Notes: generated by a model from the sequence alone, not told the origin. 45,826 nt of DNA from Segatella oulorum JCM 14966 (GCF_000613785.1 NZ_BAJQ01000018.1:1-45826), one strand, 5' to 3'. Positions 35,955 through 44,588 are shown, counted from the first letter of the stretch. Numbers and translations: made by a program.

Positions 35955-36545
35955 TTACGCCTTTTCGCCGCTGTAAAGCTCCTCGAAACGGGCACGGACG
36001 ATTTCATCTATCGTGGCCGAGCGTTTCGCATCGCTTCGGAGCGTTTCCATCAGCTGAGTTCCTTCCAACTCTCTCAGCGTATCGCCGGTTCTCTGTTGTT
36101 CTGCTTCGGTATGGGCGTGGCGGTGAATGACCGACAAGGCTTCCAGCACCCGTTCAAAATCAATTCCCGTGGCATATTCGCTTTCTCCCTGTAAGGGAAG
36201 TTCCTCGTCCTCCTCTTCAAACAATGAAGAATCTGAGGATTCATACGTTAAAGGAATCTCATCTATGTCGGGCTGTTCATCCGGCTCTTCCAATGGCTCT
36301 TGTCCGTTTTCGGGAGCAAATGTAGATGCCTTTTTTGCTTCCACCTCGTCTTTTGGATAACTGCGTACTTGTGGCGTCGAGTGGCTGAGTTTGAAGTGAC
36401 TTTTACCGATGATTTCAGCTTCAGAGACCATCTGGCAAGGCTTTTTCTCAATTGCCCTGTTCTTCCTTTTTCTTCGTTCATACAAGAAAAAAAGAAGCAG
36501 CCACAAAAGGTAGAGCAAGAGAAGGACAAGGACTATTCGGTACAT
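35955..36545 (-). CDS. TraD-like membrane-anchored acidic protein (DUF4122-type)
   Basis: A 196-residue protein: N-terminal TM helix (IVLVLLLLYLLWLLLFFLYE), basic stop-transfer, then a long acidic disordered part (EEPDEQPDIDEIPLTYE, FEEEDEELP) and a short C-terminal helical domain (ARFEELYSGEKA). Position just before traE and the overall plan suggest the TraD/DUF4122 family. It overlaps the second ParA-like gene by 13 nt. Its coding sequence contains a 21-bp exact copy of a sequence in the mob/tra spacer (36358-36378). Confidence 0.65.
   Translation of the reverse strand: MYRIVLVLLLLYLLWLLLFFLYERRKRKNRAIEKKPCQMVSEAEIIGKSHFKLSHSTPQVRSYPKDEVEAKKASTFAPENGQEPLEEPDEQPDIDEIPLTYESSDSSLFEEEDEELPLQGESEYATGIDFERVLEALSVIHRHAHTEAEQQRTGDTLRELEGTQLMETLRSDAKRSATIDEIVRARFEELYSGEKA
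36358..36378. repeat. 21-bp exact repeat, copy inside the traD-like gene
   Basis: Contains GCGTACTTGTGGCGTC. Identical 21 bp occur at 39913-39933 in the mob/tra spacer. Weaker similarity extends on both sides (GCAAATrTAGAwGCCTTT before it, AAGTGACTT after it). Confidence 0.8.
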
Positions 36546-37273
36546 AGGCGTTGCAGGATTTCGTGAAGCTCATCGCCTAATTCGATACAGAGCCTGCTCA
36601 ACTTCCCTCCGTGGGGTGGGAAGAGGGTGGATACCCCTCTTCTGCGTTCGGAAAGCAGCGGACGATACAAACGGGAATGGCTCAATGAGGTCTGCATCAG
36701 TAAAGCTCCTGTTTCATCGCCAAGGGTGCGGCAGCGTTCGTCCGCTTCCTCACGTTCCCAAGCCTGTAGCATATTGCGGAGCAGGTAAAGCTCACGGATA
36801 TTGCCCTTGCCCATAGTCAGTATCTGTTCTCCCAAGATGTCGATGAAATGGCGGACGGCTTCCATATCCATCGGACTGCCCGTAACGGGAAAGACGACGG
36901 CATTCATTGCCGAAAGCAACTCCACCGTCCCTTCGGTACGCATCAATGGGGGGAGGTCGAAAAGAATGCATCGAGGATGGCTGTCCACACAGTGTTGCTC
37001 CACTCGCCTCAGGGCTTCCCGCACCGGAGTGCAGATAATCGGATAAGGGGCATAGGCTGTCCGATGTTTCAGGCGCATCAGCCTTTGATGATTCAGGTCT
37101 TCCGACTCTTGCTGTCGCAGACGGGCGATGGTATAGACGGGATGGTTGCAATCCACGACAGCGACATTGCATCCTCTGTGGTAATGCAGAATGCTTGCGG
37201 AAAGTACCGTAAGCGAGGTTTTGCCGACACCTCCCTTGGGGGAAGCGATGGCAAGATAAATGGGTTTACTCAT
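36533..37273 (-). CDS. Second ParA/MinD-type ATPase of the tra operon
   Basis: A 246-residue ATPase with deviant Walker A SPKGGVGKTSLTVL and VVDCNHPVYT, plus a Walker B-like FDLPPLM. It is a clear paralogue of the first ParA gene upstream (compare FSTQKGGVGKTTFTVL and VVDCDYPQFS). Possible roles are element segregation or positioning of the transfer machinery. No ParB is evident. It overlaps the TraD-like gene. Confidence 0.85.
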   Translation of the reverse strand: MSKPIYLAIASPKGGVGKTSLTVLSASILHYHRGCNVAVVDCNHPVYTIARLRQQESEDLNHQRLMRLKHRTAYAPYPIICTPVREALRRVEQHCVDSHPRCILFDLPPLMRTEGTVELLSAMNAVVFPVTGSPMDMEAVRHFIDILGEQILTMGKGNIRELYLLRNMLQAWEREEADERCRTLGDETGALLMQTSLSHSRLYRPLLSERRRGVSTLFPPHGGKLSRLCIELGDELHEILQRLCTE

Positions 37274-37302
37274 ATTTTCTCTTTTCTTTGAGTGGGTGAA
37301 TA

Positions 37303-37674
37303 CTATGTCTTGATAAATCGTTTGTAATCGAAACTGCCTGAGTGAACCTCTTTCGGAGCTTCTTCGGCAACGCGCTCCAGCAGCTCGCGGACACGTTCCC
37401 CGGCTGCTTTCTTAATCGCTTGGAACATCGGGGAGTCGTGTATCTTATAGATGGTTTCGGCAGCTTTTGCAGCTTCTTCTATCGGAGCATTCTTGCAGGA
37501 GAGGACATTGCCCATTTGTTGTAGTTCTTCCACGGTGATACTTTCCGAAAGGGAGTGGCTTTCACCTTGGACTTCCACCAATACATAATCCTCTTCTTCG
37601 GGGATGAAAGGAGAGGTTTCTTCCGACATTCCCGTTTCAGGCGTCTGTTCCTGTTGCTCTTCTTCGATGGGCAA
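37303..37674 (-). CDS. Acidic tra-operon protein, unknown function
   Basis: A 123-residue protein: an acidic, disordered first half (EEEQQEQTPETGMSEETS) and a helical second half (MGNVLSCKNAPIEEAAKAAE, ERVRELLERVAEEAP). No catalytic motif seen. It lies between the small TM gene and the second ParA gene, 5 bp and 29 bp away, so it is within the operon. Resembles the small hypothetical proteins of traB-traD regions but I cannot name a family. Confidence 0.65.
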   Translation of the reverse strand: MPIEEEQQEQTPETGMSEETSPFIPEEEDYVLVEVQGESHSLSESITVEELQQMGNVLSCKNAPIEEAAKAAETIYKIHDSPMFQAIKKAAGERVRELLERVAEEAPKEVHSGSFDYKRFIKT

Positions 37675-37679
37675 CTCGG

Positions 37680-37889
37680 CTAAAAGGATATTCTCCTCTT
37701 GGAGGATCCCTTTTGGGGGATGCGGATGGTAACGACGAATTTCCCCTTGCCCCGTTCCCGGAAAAAGAGCCGCAAGTCACGATAGAGTCTCACGGCACTC
37801 CGATAGCGTCCGTACAGGAAGCGGGTGACCTGCACGCTGCCGAGATAGGCTAAGCCGACCGACAGCAGAATGACAATCACCTGCTTCAT
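37680..37889 (-). CDS. Small single-TM tra-operon protein
   Basis: A 69-residue protein: one N-terminal TM helix (VIVILLSVGLAYLGSVQV), then a basic tail (RLYRDLRLFFRERGKGKF). The start ATG overlaps the stop of the upstream DUF3408 gene (ATGA), so it is translationally coupled. Unknown function. Confidence 0.65.
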   Translation of the reverse strand: MKQVIVILLSVGLAYLGSVQVTRFLYGRYRSAVRLYRDLRLFFRERGKGKFVVTIRIPQKGSSKRRISF

Positions 37890-38263
37890 CGCTCGAAACG
37901 TTTACGGAACTGTTGCTCAAACAAGGCGTCTATCTCATCACGGTGACTCTCTAAGTGATGCCGGAGAATATGTTCTACGAATGCCCCAATCGTCAGTTTG
38001 CCTGCGGCTGCCACATAGACGATTTCGGAAATCTCTTCCTGTGTCTTTTTGGAAATGAACACGCCCTTTCGGTCTCCGATGTTCAGGGGTTGCAGAAAGG
38101 CGGTTTCGTAATCGCTTCTCTCTTCCTGAAGGAGACCTGTAGGGTGTCCCTCGGAATGCTCGATGAGCGTGGTGGAGTTACGGATAGTTACTTTTGAAGA
38201 GACGCTTTTTCGTTCTCTGCAGGACTCTTTGCCTGCCATTGGTCGGTTTGTTTTCTGTTTCAT
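37886..38263 (-). CDS. DUF3408 protein (TraB/TraC-like), paralogue 2
   Basis: A 125-residue protein: disordered basic/polar N-terminus, then a ribbon-helix-helix-like C-terminal domain (GVFISKKTQEEISEIVYVAA, GAFVEHILRHHLESHRDEID). It matches DUF3408, and its neighbour 38265-38693 is a paralogue (compare AIYISRELQDKLSEIVLFI and GMYVENILLKHLEDYKEEIN). The open frame reaches 38293 but would overlap the neighbour, so the Met at 38263 is chosen. Probably DNA-binding; inferred. Confidence 0.8.
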   Translation of the reverse strand: MKQKTNRPMAGKESCRERKSVSSKVTIRNSTTLIEHSEGHPTGLLQEERSDYETAFLQPLNIGDRKGVFISKKTQEEISEIVYVAAAGKLTIGAFVEHILRHHLESHRDEIDALFEQQFRKRFER

Positions 38264-38264
38264 A

Positions 38265-38693
38265 TCACAATAATTTCTTGAAGTTCTTTTCACTTAATCG
38301 GTTGATTTCTTCCTTGTAGTCCTCCAAATGTTTGAGAAGGATGTTTTCCACGTACATGCCCAATGTCATCTCCCTCTTTCGGATGAAGAGGACGATTTCC
38401 GACAGTTTGTCCTGCAACTCTCTGGAGATGTAGATTGCCTTGCGGTCATACAGGTCATTGCGGTGCATGAAGAGCGAGATGTAATCTCCTTTGGCGGTAT
38501 TCTTGCGACGTGTTCGGATGGGGAGTTGTGGCTCTTCCAAAGCCTCTTTCGGTGTTTCCGAAACAGACTCATCCACCTCTTCAATGCCGGGAGAGGGGAT
38601 CATCTCGCTCTCTTTCTTTTTCATCGGGATACCCTGTGAAATCAGTTCCCGGATGGCGACGGGATCTATCGCCCCTTTATTCTTCTCTGCCAT
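38265..38693 (-). CDS. DUF3408 protein (TraB-like), paralogue 1
   Basis: A 142-residue protein with the same plan as its neighbour: variable N-terminus (KKKESEMIPSPGIEEVDES), then a C-terminal ribbon-helix-helix-like DUF3408 domain at about residues 85-140. Placement directly after the ParA gene (17-nt overlap) suggests a ParA partner that binds DNA, in the way RHH proteins serve as ParB in some plasmids; that is inference. Confidence 0.82.
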   Translation of the reverse strand: MAEKNKGAIDPVAIRELISQGIPMKKKESEMIPSPGIEEVDESVSETPKEALEEPQLPIRTRRKNTAKGDYISLFMHRNDLYDRKAIYISRELQDKLSEIVLFIRKREMTLGMYVENILLKHLEDYKEEINRLSEKNFKKLL

Positions 38694-39458
38694 ACGCTTC
38701 AGGTTTTACGATGGACAGGATTTCCTCCACGAGCTCTTTCAGACGACTGCCTCTGAGCAGCGTGCGAGAGGCGGGAAAGATAGTCGAACGGAAGAGGGTC
38801 GTACCCTCATCCATCACTTCCTTTTTGTAGCGGGTCGTATTGGGGACTGCCGTCTTCAAGACCGGAAGTCCCAACTCGGCAATGACCTTTTCATACATCG
38901 CATAGAGGGGTGTCTTCTCTCTGCCGTCCACCATGTTCCAAAAGAGGTAGATCCTTTGTTGGCAGTGTCTGTATTGTCGGTTATCGCCTCCTTGATGATG
39001 GCTGAAAAGCTCAGCGTGCTTTCCAAGGATATACGGTCGGCGGAGATGGGTGTGAAAATGTAATCCATACCGGAGAGAGTGGTCAGCACACCGTCATTGT
39101 TGATGGTTCCGGGCAGGTCAAAAAAGACGAAATCCGTATCCGGCTCGTGCGTGTCCAGATATTCCCTGACCGTATCCACGGCTGCCTCTGCCGTGGCACA
39201 AAGTATGGTGTACGTAGGCTTTTGCAACTCGGAGAATTGGGTGGCTGCCAATTCTTGCAGCGCGGGGTTGCGATCCACGCCCTGTGCGTCACGCTGACGC
39301 ATGGCATTGATGCTGAATTGCGGATAGTCGCAATCCACCACAATAAGGTTATACCCGCAGGCATAGTGCAGGTAACTTGCCGTCAAGACCGTAAAGGTCG
39401 TTTTGCCGACACCGCCCTTCTGGGTGGAGAAGGCAATGAAAACAGGTTTCTTTTTCAT
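38677..39458 (-). CDS. traA: TraA, ParA-type ATPase, frame broken once
   Basis: About 260 residues after repair. Deviant Walker A FSTQKGGVGKTTFTVL at residues 10-25, VVDCDYPQFS, and Walker B FFDLPGTIN. First gene of the tra operon in this element family. As read the frame fails after NTDTANKG at about 38952-38954. One base added in the CC of the plus strand continues IYLFWNMVDGREKTPLYAMYEK and joins the second segment, ending 38677. The repaired stop overlaps the DUF3408 gene by 17 nt. Confidence 0.88.
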
Positions 39459-40255
39459 TTCATTTTCTGTTTAATGGTTCTACATATATGTGTGGAAAGG
39501 CGCATGCACGCCTTGGCTTGTTTCCTTGAAAAGGTAGATATGGAAATGAGTCTGTGAGGGAATAAATCCCCGGACAGGCATACGGTGAGGTATTCCGATA
39601 AGGGAACATAGACCCGCCTTTGGGGATATGTCCCTCCTTGCATAGGAGTGGAGCTATATGACGGGAGTCATACCTGCACACGTCCACCCATCCATACGTC
39701 CACACTTGTACCCTTGTGCAAGGGTGTGAGGGGCGACGGGTGCAATAACTTGTACATATTCTCATTTCTATTTCCATTTTCGTAATTGTCTGGTCAAATG
39801 GCTGCGGACAGGTTTTCAGACTTGGGCAGGCAGGTATGTCCACCGACCTGCAAACACCTGTTCGACGGGGCAAATATAGAAGCCTTTACCCCCTTGTTTC
39901 TGCCCTTTTTGCTAACTGCGTACTTGTGGCGTCAATTTGCGTATTTGTGGCTTCGTAAAAGATAAGTGACTTAGACACAAGGCTTAGTAACTTTGCACCC
40001 AAGCGGTAAGCCGAAGTCTTCGAGGCACAAAGCGTTCTTTTTGAGGAACTCGACTTCCGTCCTTCGCGGACGGATTTATTTGCGCCGGAGCAAATAGCAA
40101 GGTATGTTTTATGCAGCACGACTCCGTTTTTGCAGCATAAAACCCTTGCTCTTGCAGAGGGCTGAAAAAACTCCGAAGTCGTTTTTTCTTGGAAGAGAGA
40201 ATGCGATGCCTCAAATGCCGGTGATGTCGTGAAACACTAAAATCCAAAGTAAGAA
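39459..40255. other. Mob/tra divergent spacer, probable oriT region
   Basis: About 800 bp with no convincing gene between divergent traA and mobA. It holds stems ACCCTTG/CAAGGGT (39713-39728) and TCCGTCC/GGACGGA (40055-40073), ATTTGC/GCAAAT (40078-40095), and a larger stem-loop with TTTTATGC/GCATAAAA arms (about 40099-40150). There is also a direct repeat (GCGTACTTGTGGC at 39918, GCGTATTTGTGGC at 39938) and a plus-strand TAACTTTG box (39988-39995). In related elements oriT lies next to the mob genes, so nicking probably occurs here. The exact nic site cannot be read. Confidence 0.5.
39913..39933. repeat. 21-bp exact repeat, copy in the mob/tra spacer
   Basis: Same 21 bp as 36358-36378. A degenerate third copy (GCGTATTTGTGGCTTC) follows at 39938-39953, which makes this look like a protein-binding cluster. 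Confidence 0.75.
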
Positions 40256-40669
40256 ATGAAAATGAAGAAGATGCGGAGCATAAGCTCCAAAGTGAAGACC
40301 GAAAAACGGGTTTCAGTCAATTTTACGGCGATGGAATTTGCCGAATTTCTCTCCATGAAAGAAACGGCTGGTGTACAAAGTCAGTCGGCTTTCATCAAAG
40401 CAAGAATCTTTAATGAGACATTCCGAGTGATAAAAGTCGATCGTTCGTTGCTTGATTACTATCAAAAACTGACGACTTTGTACGGACAGTTTCGCAGCGT
40501 AGGGGTCAATTACAACCAAGTCGTGGTTGCCTTAAAAAGCAATTTCACCGAGAAAAAAGCCTACGCTATGCTTGCCCAACTGGAGAAACTGACACTCGAA
40601 TTGGCGGCTATCGGAGGCGAAATCGTACAACTCACCCGTGAATTTCAGGAGAAATGGTCGCAAAAATAA
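40256..40669 (+). CDS. mobA: Mobilization accessory protein MobA
   Basis: A 137-residue basic protein: SSKVKTEKRVSVNFTAMEFA is a ribbon-helix-helix-type start, then IFNETFRVIKVDRSLLDYYQ and GVNYNQVVVALKSNF, the segment shared by MobC-like relaxosome accessory proteins, and a C-terminal helix. It should bind oriT and help the relaxase. Its 3' end overlaps mobB by 16 nt. The name follows the CTnDOT convention (mobA, mobB, mobC). Confidence 0.85.
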   Translation: MKMKKMRSISSKVKTEKRVSVNFTAMEFAEFLSMKETAGVQSQSAFIKARIFNETFRVIKVDRSLLDYYQKLTTLYGQFRSVGVNYNQVVVALKSNFTEKKAYAMLAQLEKLTLELAAIGGEIVQLTREFQEKWSQK

Positions 40670-41886
40670 GCTATGGAAGTTCCTTGTATGGGGCGTTGGC
40701 ATACAACGGAGAGAAGGTAAACGAAGGCGTCGCAAGGATATTGGAAACAAATAAGGTGTTCTGTCCTGCCGATGGTGGGCACGATATTACCGATTGTATG
40801 CAGGACTTTCTGGCATATATGCCAAGCCAAGTTCATACGAAAAAGCCCGTTATTCATATCTCCTTGAACCCGCATCCCGATGACAGACTCTCCGATGAAC
40901 AGTTCTCCGCCATTGCATTGGAGTATATCGAGAGGATGGGCTATGGCAATCAGCCTTTCGTGGTCTATAAGCATGAGGATATAGACCGGCATCACCTGCA
41001 CATCGTGACCTTGGCAATGGATGAGACGGGACGGAAGATTAACGATGGCAACAACTTCTACAAGAGTAAGCATATCACACGGGAGATGGAGCAAAGGTAT
41101 GGATTGCATCCTGCCGACAAGAAGCAATTCAAGGAAGCGTTTCGCTTGCAGAAAGTCTGTCTCGAAGAAGGAAACCTTAAAAAGCAACTGGCTTCAGTCA
41201 TCAAACCGGCGGTCAAATTTTATCACTGTCCGAGCTTTAAGGAATACCGCGCCTTGCTTTCCACCTATAATATATGTGTGGAAGAGGTCAAGGGGGAAAT
41301 GTATGGAAAGCCCTATAACGGATTGGTCTATTTTGCTACCGATGATAAAGGTAAGAAGGTGGGTAATCCTTTCAAGGCTTCCCTTTTCGGGAAGGCTGTC
41401 GGATATGAAGCCTTGCAAAAAAACTTCAAGGCTTCAAAGGAGAAACTGAAAGAAAAGCATCTTGCCCCCAAGACCAAAGAGGTCGTAGCCGGAGCATTGA
41501 GACGTTCTGCTACCAAAGAGGATTTTCGAACGAATCTCCATCACAAGGGTATTGATGTACTCTTCCGTGAGAACGAACAGGGACGGCTCTATGGCATCAC
41601 CTTCATAGACCAGAACAACGGCTGTGTGGTCAATGGCTCACGATTGGGCAAGGAACTTTCGGCAAACGCCGTTGCCGAGTGGTTCGACCGCCCGCATCCC
41701 GAACTGTCTGCTCCTATACAGCAGAGTGAGAAAGGCAGTATTCACCAAACTCAGATTTCGGACGGAGATTCCGTATTGGGCGGTCTTCTTGATTTGCCCA
41801 TGGAAGCGCACGGAACGGACTGGGAGGAAGAACTGTTCCGCAGACGGATGCAGAGAAAGAAGAAACAGCAAAAGCCCCGGTTATAA
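40654..41886 (+). CDS. mobB: Relaxase MobB
   Basis: A 410-residue relaxase (PF03432-type). An N-terminal tyrosine-containing motif MVAKISYGSSLYGALAYN gives candidate catalytic Tyr residues; HISLNPHPDD follows, and the three-His metal motif HEDIDRHHLHIVTL is near residues 107-120. It nicks one strand at oriT and stays covalently attached during transfer. The C-terminal part is charged and helical. Frame intact; it overlaps mobA. Confidence 0.93.
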   Translation: MVAKISYGSSLYGALAYNGEKVNEGVARILETNKVFCPADGGHDITDCMQDFLAYMPSQVHTKKPVIHISLNPHPDDRLSDEQFSAIALEYIERMGYGNQPFVVYKHEDIDRHHLHIVTLAMDETGRKINDGNNFYKSKHITREMEQRYGLHPADKKQFKEAFRLQKVCLEEGNLKKQLASVIKPAVKFYHCPSFKEYRALLSTYNICVEEVKGEMYGKPYNGLVYFATDDKGKKVGNPFKASLFGKAVGYEALQKNFKASKEKLKEKHLAPKTKEVVAGALRRSATKEDFRTNLHHKGIDVLFRENEQGRLYGITFIDQNNGCVVNGSRLGKELSANAVAEWFDRPHPELSAPIQQSEKGSIHQTQISDGDSVLGGLLDLPMEAHGTDWEEELFRRRMQRKKKQQKPRL

Positions 41887-41966
41887 GCCATATTTTCCAT
41901 CTCTAAAATACAGTAAAATGGGGAGTTTGTAATATGTTGAATATCAGGAATTATTAGAGGCACCAA

Positions 41967-42028
41967 ATTCTCTTATAAGAGAATTAAAATTGTCCTATAA
42001 GACAATTTGAAAAGTCTTATAAGACAAT
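41967..42028. promoter_or_regulatory. Three palindromic operator-like sites at 22-bp spacing
   Basis: TCTTATAAGA at 41971-41980, TCCTATAAGA at 41993-42002 and TCTTATAAGA at 42015-42024, with centres exactly 22 bp apart. The first is extended to a perfect 18-bp palindrome ATTCTCTTATAAGAGAAT. The second has paired flanks AAATTGTC/GACAATTT. They lie 47-100 bp before the mobC start. Equal two-turn spacing suggests a cooperative repressor array. Confidence 0.7.
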
Positions 42029-42070
42029 TTCAACAATCATAAAAGTAAGAACGAAATTAAACGAAACACT

Positions 42071-44080
42071 ATGCAACAAGAAGACGATTTGAGGGCACTG
42101 GCGAAAATCATGGATTTTCTGCGTGCCGTAAGTATTATATTGGTAGTAGCCCACCTCTATTGGTATTGCTATGAGGCGATACGGCTATGGGGCGTGAATA
42201 TCGGTGTGGTGGACAGGATACTGATGAACTTCCAGCGCACGGCGGGATTGTTCGGCAATATGCTTTACACCAAACTCTTTGCACTGGTACTGATGGGGCT
42301 TTCCTGTCTGGGTACGAAGGGCGTTAAGGAAGAGCATATCACTTGGTCGAAGATATGGGCATTCATGGGCGCCGGCTTTGTCTTTTTCTTCCTCAATTGG
42401 TGGATACTCGCCTTGCCTCTGCCCATAGAGGCGAACGCGGCTCTCTATACTTTTACGATAACCGTAGGCTATGTGTGCCTGCTGATGGCGGGACTATATA
42501 TGAGCCGTCTGTTGAAGAACAACCTGATGGAGGATGTCTTCAATCAGGAGAACGAATCCTTCATGCAGGAGACAAGGCTCTTGGAAAATCAGTATTCGGT
42601 CAATCTTCCGACTCGTTTCTATTACCGAAAAAAGTGGAATAAAGGATGGATAAATGTGGTCAATCCTTTCCGTGCGGTATCCGTCTTAGGAACACCAGGC
42701 AGCGGTAAGTCCTATGCCATCATCAATAATTTCATCAAACAGCAAATTGAGAAAGGATTTGCCATCTACTGCTACGACTTCAAGTATCCAGACCTCTCCA
42801 CGATTGTGTACAATCATCTGCTGCATCACTCGGAAGGATACAAGGTCAAGCCGAAGTTTTACGTGATCAACTTCGATGACCCGAGGCGATCGCATCGCTG
42901 CAATCCGATACACCCTAACTTTATGAGCGACATATCGGATGCCTACGAATCGGCTTATACGATTATGCTCAACCTCAACAAGACGTGGGTGCAGAAGCAG
43001 GGGGATTTCTTCGTGGAGTCGCCCATCGTACTCTTTGCCGCCATCATTTGGTATCTCCGCATTTTCGAGGGAGGGAAATACTGCACCTTTCCGCATGCCA
43101 TAGAGTTTCTCTGCCGTAAGTATGAGGATATTTTTCCGATACTCACCTCTTATCCTGAATTGGAGAATTACCTTTCTCCTTTCATGGATGCTTGGCTCGG
43201 AGGGGCGGCTGACCAGTTGCAGGGACAGATAGCCTCCGCCAAGATACCGCTGTCAAGGATGATAAGTCCGCAGCTCTATTGGATTATGACGGGCGATGAT
43301 TTCACACTCGACATCAATAACCCCAAGGAGCCTAAAATCCTGTGTGTAGGGAATAACCCCGACAGACAGAATATCTACGGAGCAGCATTGGGATTGTATA
43401 ATTCGCGTATCGTGAAGCTGATAAACAAGAAAGGGATGCTGAAAAGTTCCGTGCTGATAGACGAGCTGCCCACCATCTATTTTAAGGGGTTGGATAATTT
43501 GATTGCCACCGCACGAAGCAACAAGGTGGCGGTATGCTTGGGCTTTCAAGACTTCTCACAGTTGAAGCGGGATTATGGAGACAAGGAAGCTGCCGTGGTG
43601 ATGAACACTGTCGGAAACATTTTCTCCGGTCAGGTGGTCGGCGAAACGGCAAAGACGCTCTCGGAGAGGTTTGGCAAGGTGCTTCAGAAACGGCAGAGCA
43701 TGAGCATCACCCGTAGCGATAAGACCACTTCCATCTCCACACAGATGGACAGCCTGATTCCGCAGAGCAAGATTTCCACGCTCACACAGGGAATGTTCGT
43801 GGGAGCGGTCGCAGATAACTTCTCCGAACGTATCGAGCAGAAGATATTCCACTGTGAGATTGTAGTGGACAATGCGAAAGTTGCAAAGGAAACGGCTGCT
43901 TACCGCCCGATACCCATTCTGACAGACTTCACGAATGAAAACGGAGAGGATATGATGGAGCAAGAAATCAAGGCGAACTATGACCGTGTCAAGACGGAGG
44001 TGCGGGAAATCGTGGAACGGGAGTTGCAGCGGATTGCCGATGATCCGGAACTTTCCAAACTACTCAATACCAAGAAATAA
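42071..44080 (+). CDS. mobC: MobC, VirD4/TraG-type coupling protein
   Basis: A 669-residue type IV coupling protein. Four N-terminal TM helices (for example AVSIILVVAHLYWYCYEA and WAFMGAGFVFFFLNWWILAL) are followed by Walker A VLGTPGSGKSYAII near residue 210 and Walker B SSVLIDELPTIYF near residue 460, with LGFQDFSQLKRDYGD after it. It brings the relaxosome to the channel and drives DNA export. The 184-bp gap after mobB carries the operator array, so it may be regulated separately. Confidence 0.94.
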   Translation: MQQEDDLRALAKIMDFLRAVSIILVVAHLYWYCYEAIRLWGVNIGVVDRILMNFQRTAGLFGNMLYTKLFALVLMGLSCLGTKGVKEEHITWSKIWAFMGAGFVFFFLNWWILALPLPIEANAALYTFTITVGYVCLLMAGLYMSRLLKNNLMEDVFNQENESFMQETRLLENQYSVNLPTRFYYRKKWNKGWINVVNPFRAVSVLGTPGSGKSYAIINNFIKQQIEKGFAIYCYDFKYPDLSTIVYNHLLHHSEGYKVKPKFYVINFDDPRRSHRCNPIHPNFMSDISDAYESAYTIMLNLNKTWVQKQGDFFVESPIVLFAAIIWYLRIFEGGKYCTFPHAIEFLCRKYEDIFPILTSYPELENYLSPFMDAWLGGAADQLQGQIASAKIPLSRMISPQLYWIMTGDDFTLDINNPKEPKILCVGNNPDRQNIYGAALGLYNSRIVKLINKKGMLKSSVLIDELPTIYFKGLDNLIATARSNKVAVCLGFQDFSQLKRDYGDKEAAVVMNTVGNIFSGQVVGETAKTLSERFGKVLQKRQSMSITRSDKTTSISTQMDSLIPQSKISTLTQGMFVGAVADNFSERIEQKIFHCEIVVDNAKVAKETAAYRPIPILTDFTNENGEDMMEQEIKANYDRVKTEVREIVERELQRIADDPELSKLLNTKK

Positions 44081-44092
44081 CGATTGTTTTTC

Positions 44093-44123
44093 TTGGCTCT
44101 AAGGCAGAATTTTTATATTTTTG
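44093..44123 (+). promoter_or_regulatory. Promoter of the B-box membrane-protein gene
   Basis: TTG at 44093-44095, about a 20-bp spacer, and TATTTTTG at 44116-44123, 22 bp before the ATG at 44145. It fits the Bacteroidota consensus and argues against a start at the TTG at 44121, which overlaps the box. Confidence 0.65.
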
Positions 44124-44144
44124 AACACGCTAATTGATTACACT

Positions 44145-44588
44145 ATGAATTGTTTTAATCATACCCAAGAACCAGCAGTTGCCCAATGCTCAGATTGCGG
44201 GAAAGGACTATGCTCAGAATGTGCGGAAAGATATCAGCCGATACTCTGTACACCTTGTTTTCAGAAAAGAAAACGTAGTGAGGTTTGGCGAAGCATCTTC
44301 AGTCTGTTGTTTCTCATCGCCTTGTTTGTCATAGGTTTCAAATGGAACTTCTTGGCGACCAAAGGCGTTGAGGATATGCGATGGATGTCCGGATATGTGC
44401 TGATGGCAATATGGTCAGGCTATCTCTTTGTGGAAAAGTACATTCCTTATAAGATGATGGCTGGGACAAATGGGCAGTGGATTGTTTACTATATTGTCAA
44501 ACTGCTCCTCTTTGTCGTCATAGGAGTCTTCACCGCACCTTTCACCTGCTTGTGGGCAGTGTTCAGGGTAATAAAGGCTTTTCGGTAA
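44145..44588 (+). CDS. B-box-type zinc-finger membrane protein
   Basis: A 147-residue protein: CFNHTQEPAVAQCSDCGKG, then LCSECAERY and CTPCFQKRK give the Cys/His spacing of a B-box-like zinc finger. About three TM helices follow (SIFSLLFLIALFVIGFKW, MSGYVLMAIWSGYLFVEK, IVYYIVKLLLFVVIGVF). Such proteins are seen next to mobC in Bacteroidota elements; role unknown. It has its own promoter. Confidence 0.75.
   Translation: MNCFNHTQEPAVAQCSDCGKGLCSECAERYQPILCTPCFQKRKRSEVWRSIFSLLFLIALFVIGFKWNFLATKGVEDMRWMSGYVLMAIWSGYLFVEKYIPYKMMAGTNGQWIVYYIVKLLLFVVIGVFTAPFTCLWAVFRVIKAFR

Noticed and set aside
39460..39873. Minus-strand ORF upstream of traA
   Set aside because: Cys/Pro/Arg-rich translation without domain features. 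It overlaps inverted repeats of the spacer.
39886..40119. 77-residue minus-strand ORF in the mob/tra spacer
   Set aside because: Low-complexity Ser/Lys-rich translation over hairpins and the 21-bp repeat. There is no supporting start context.
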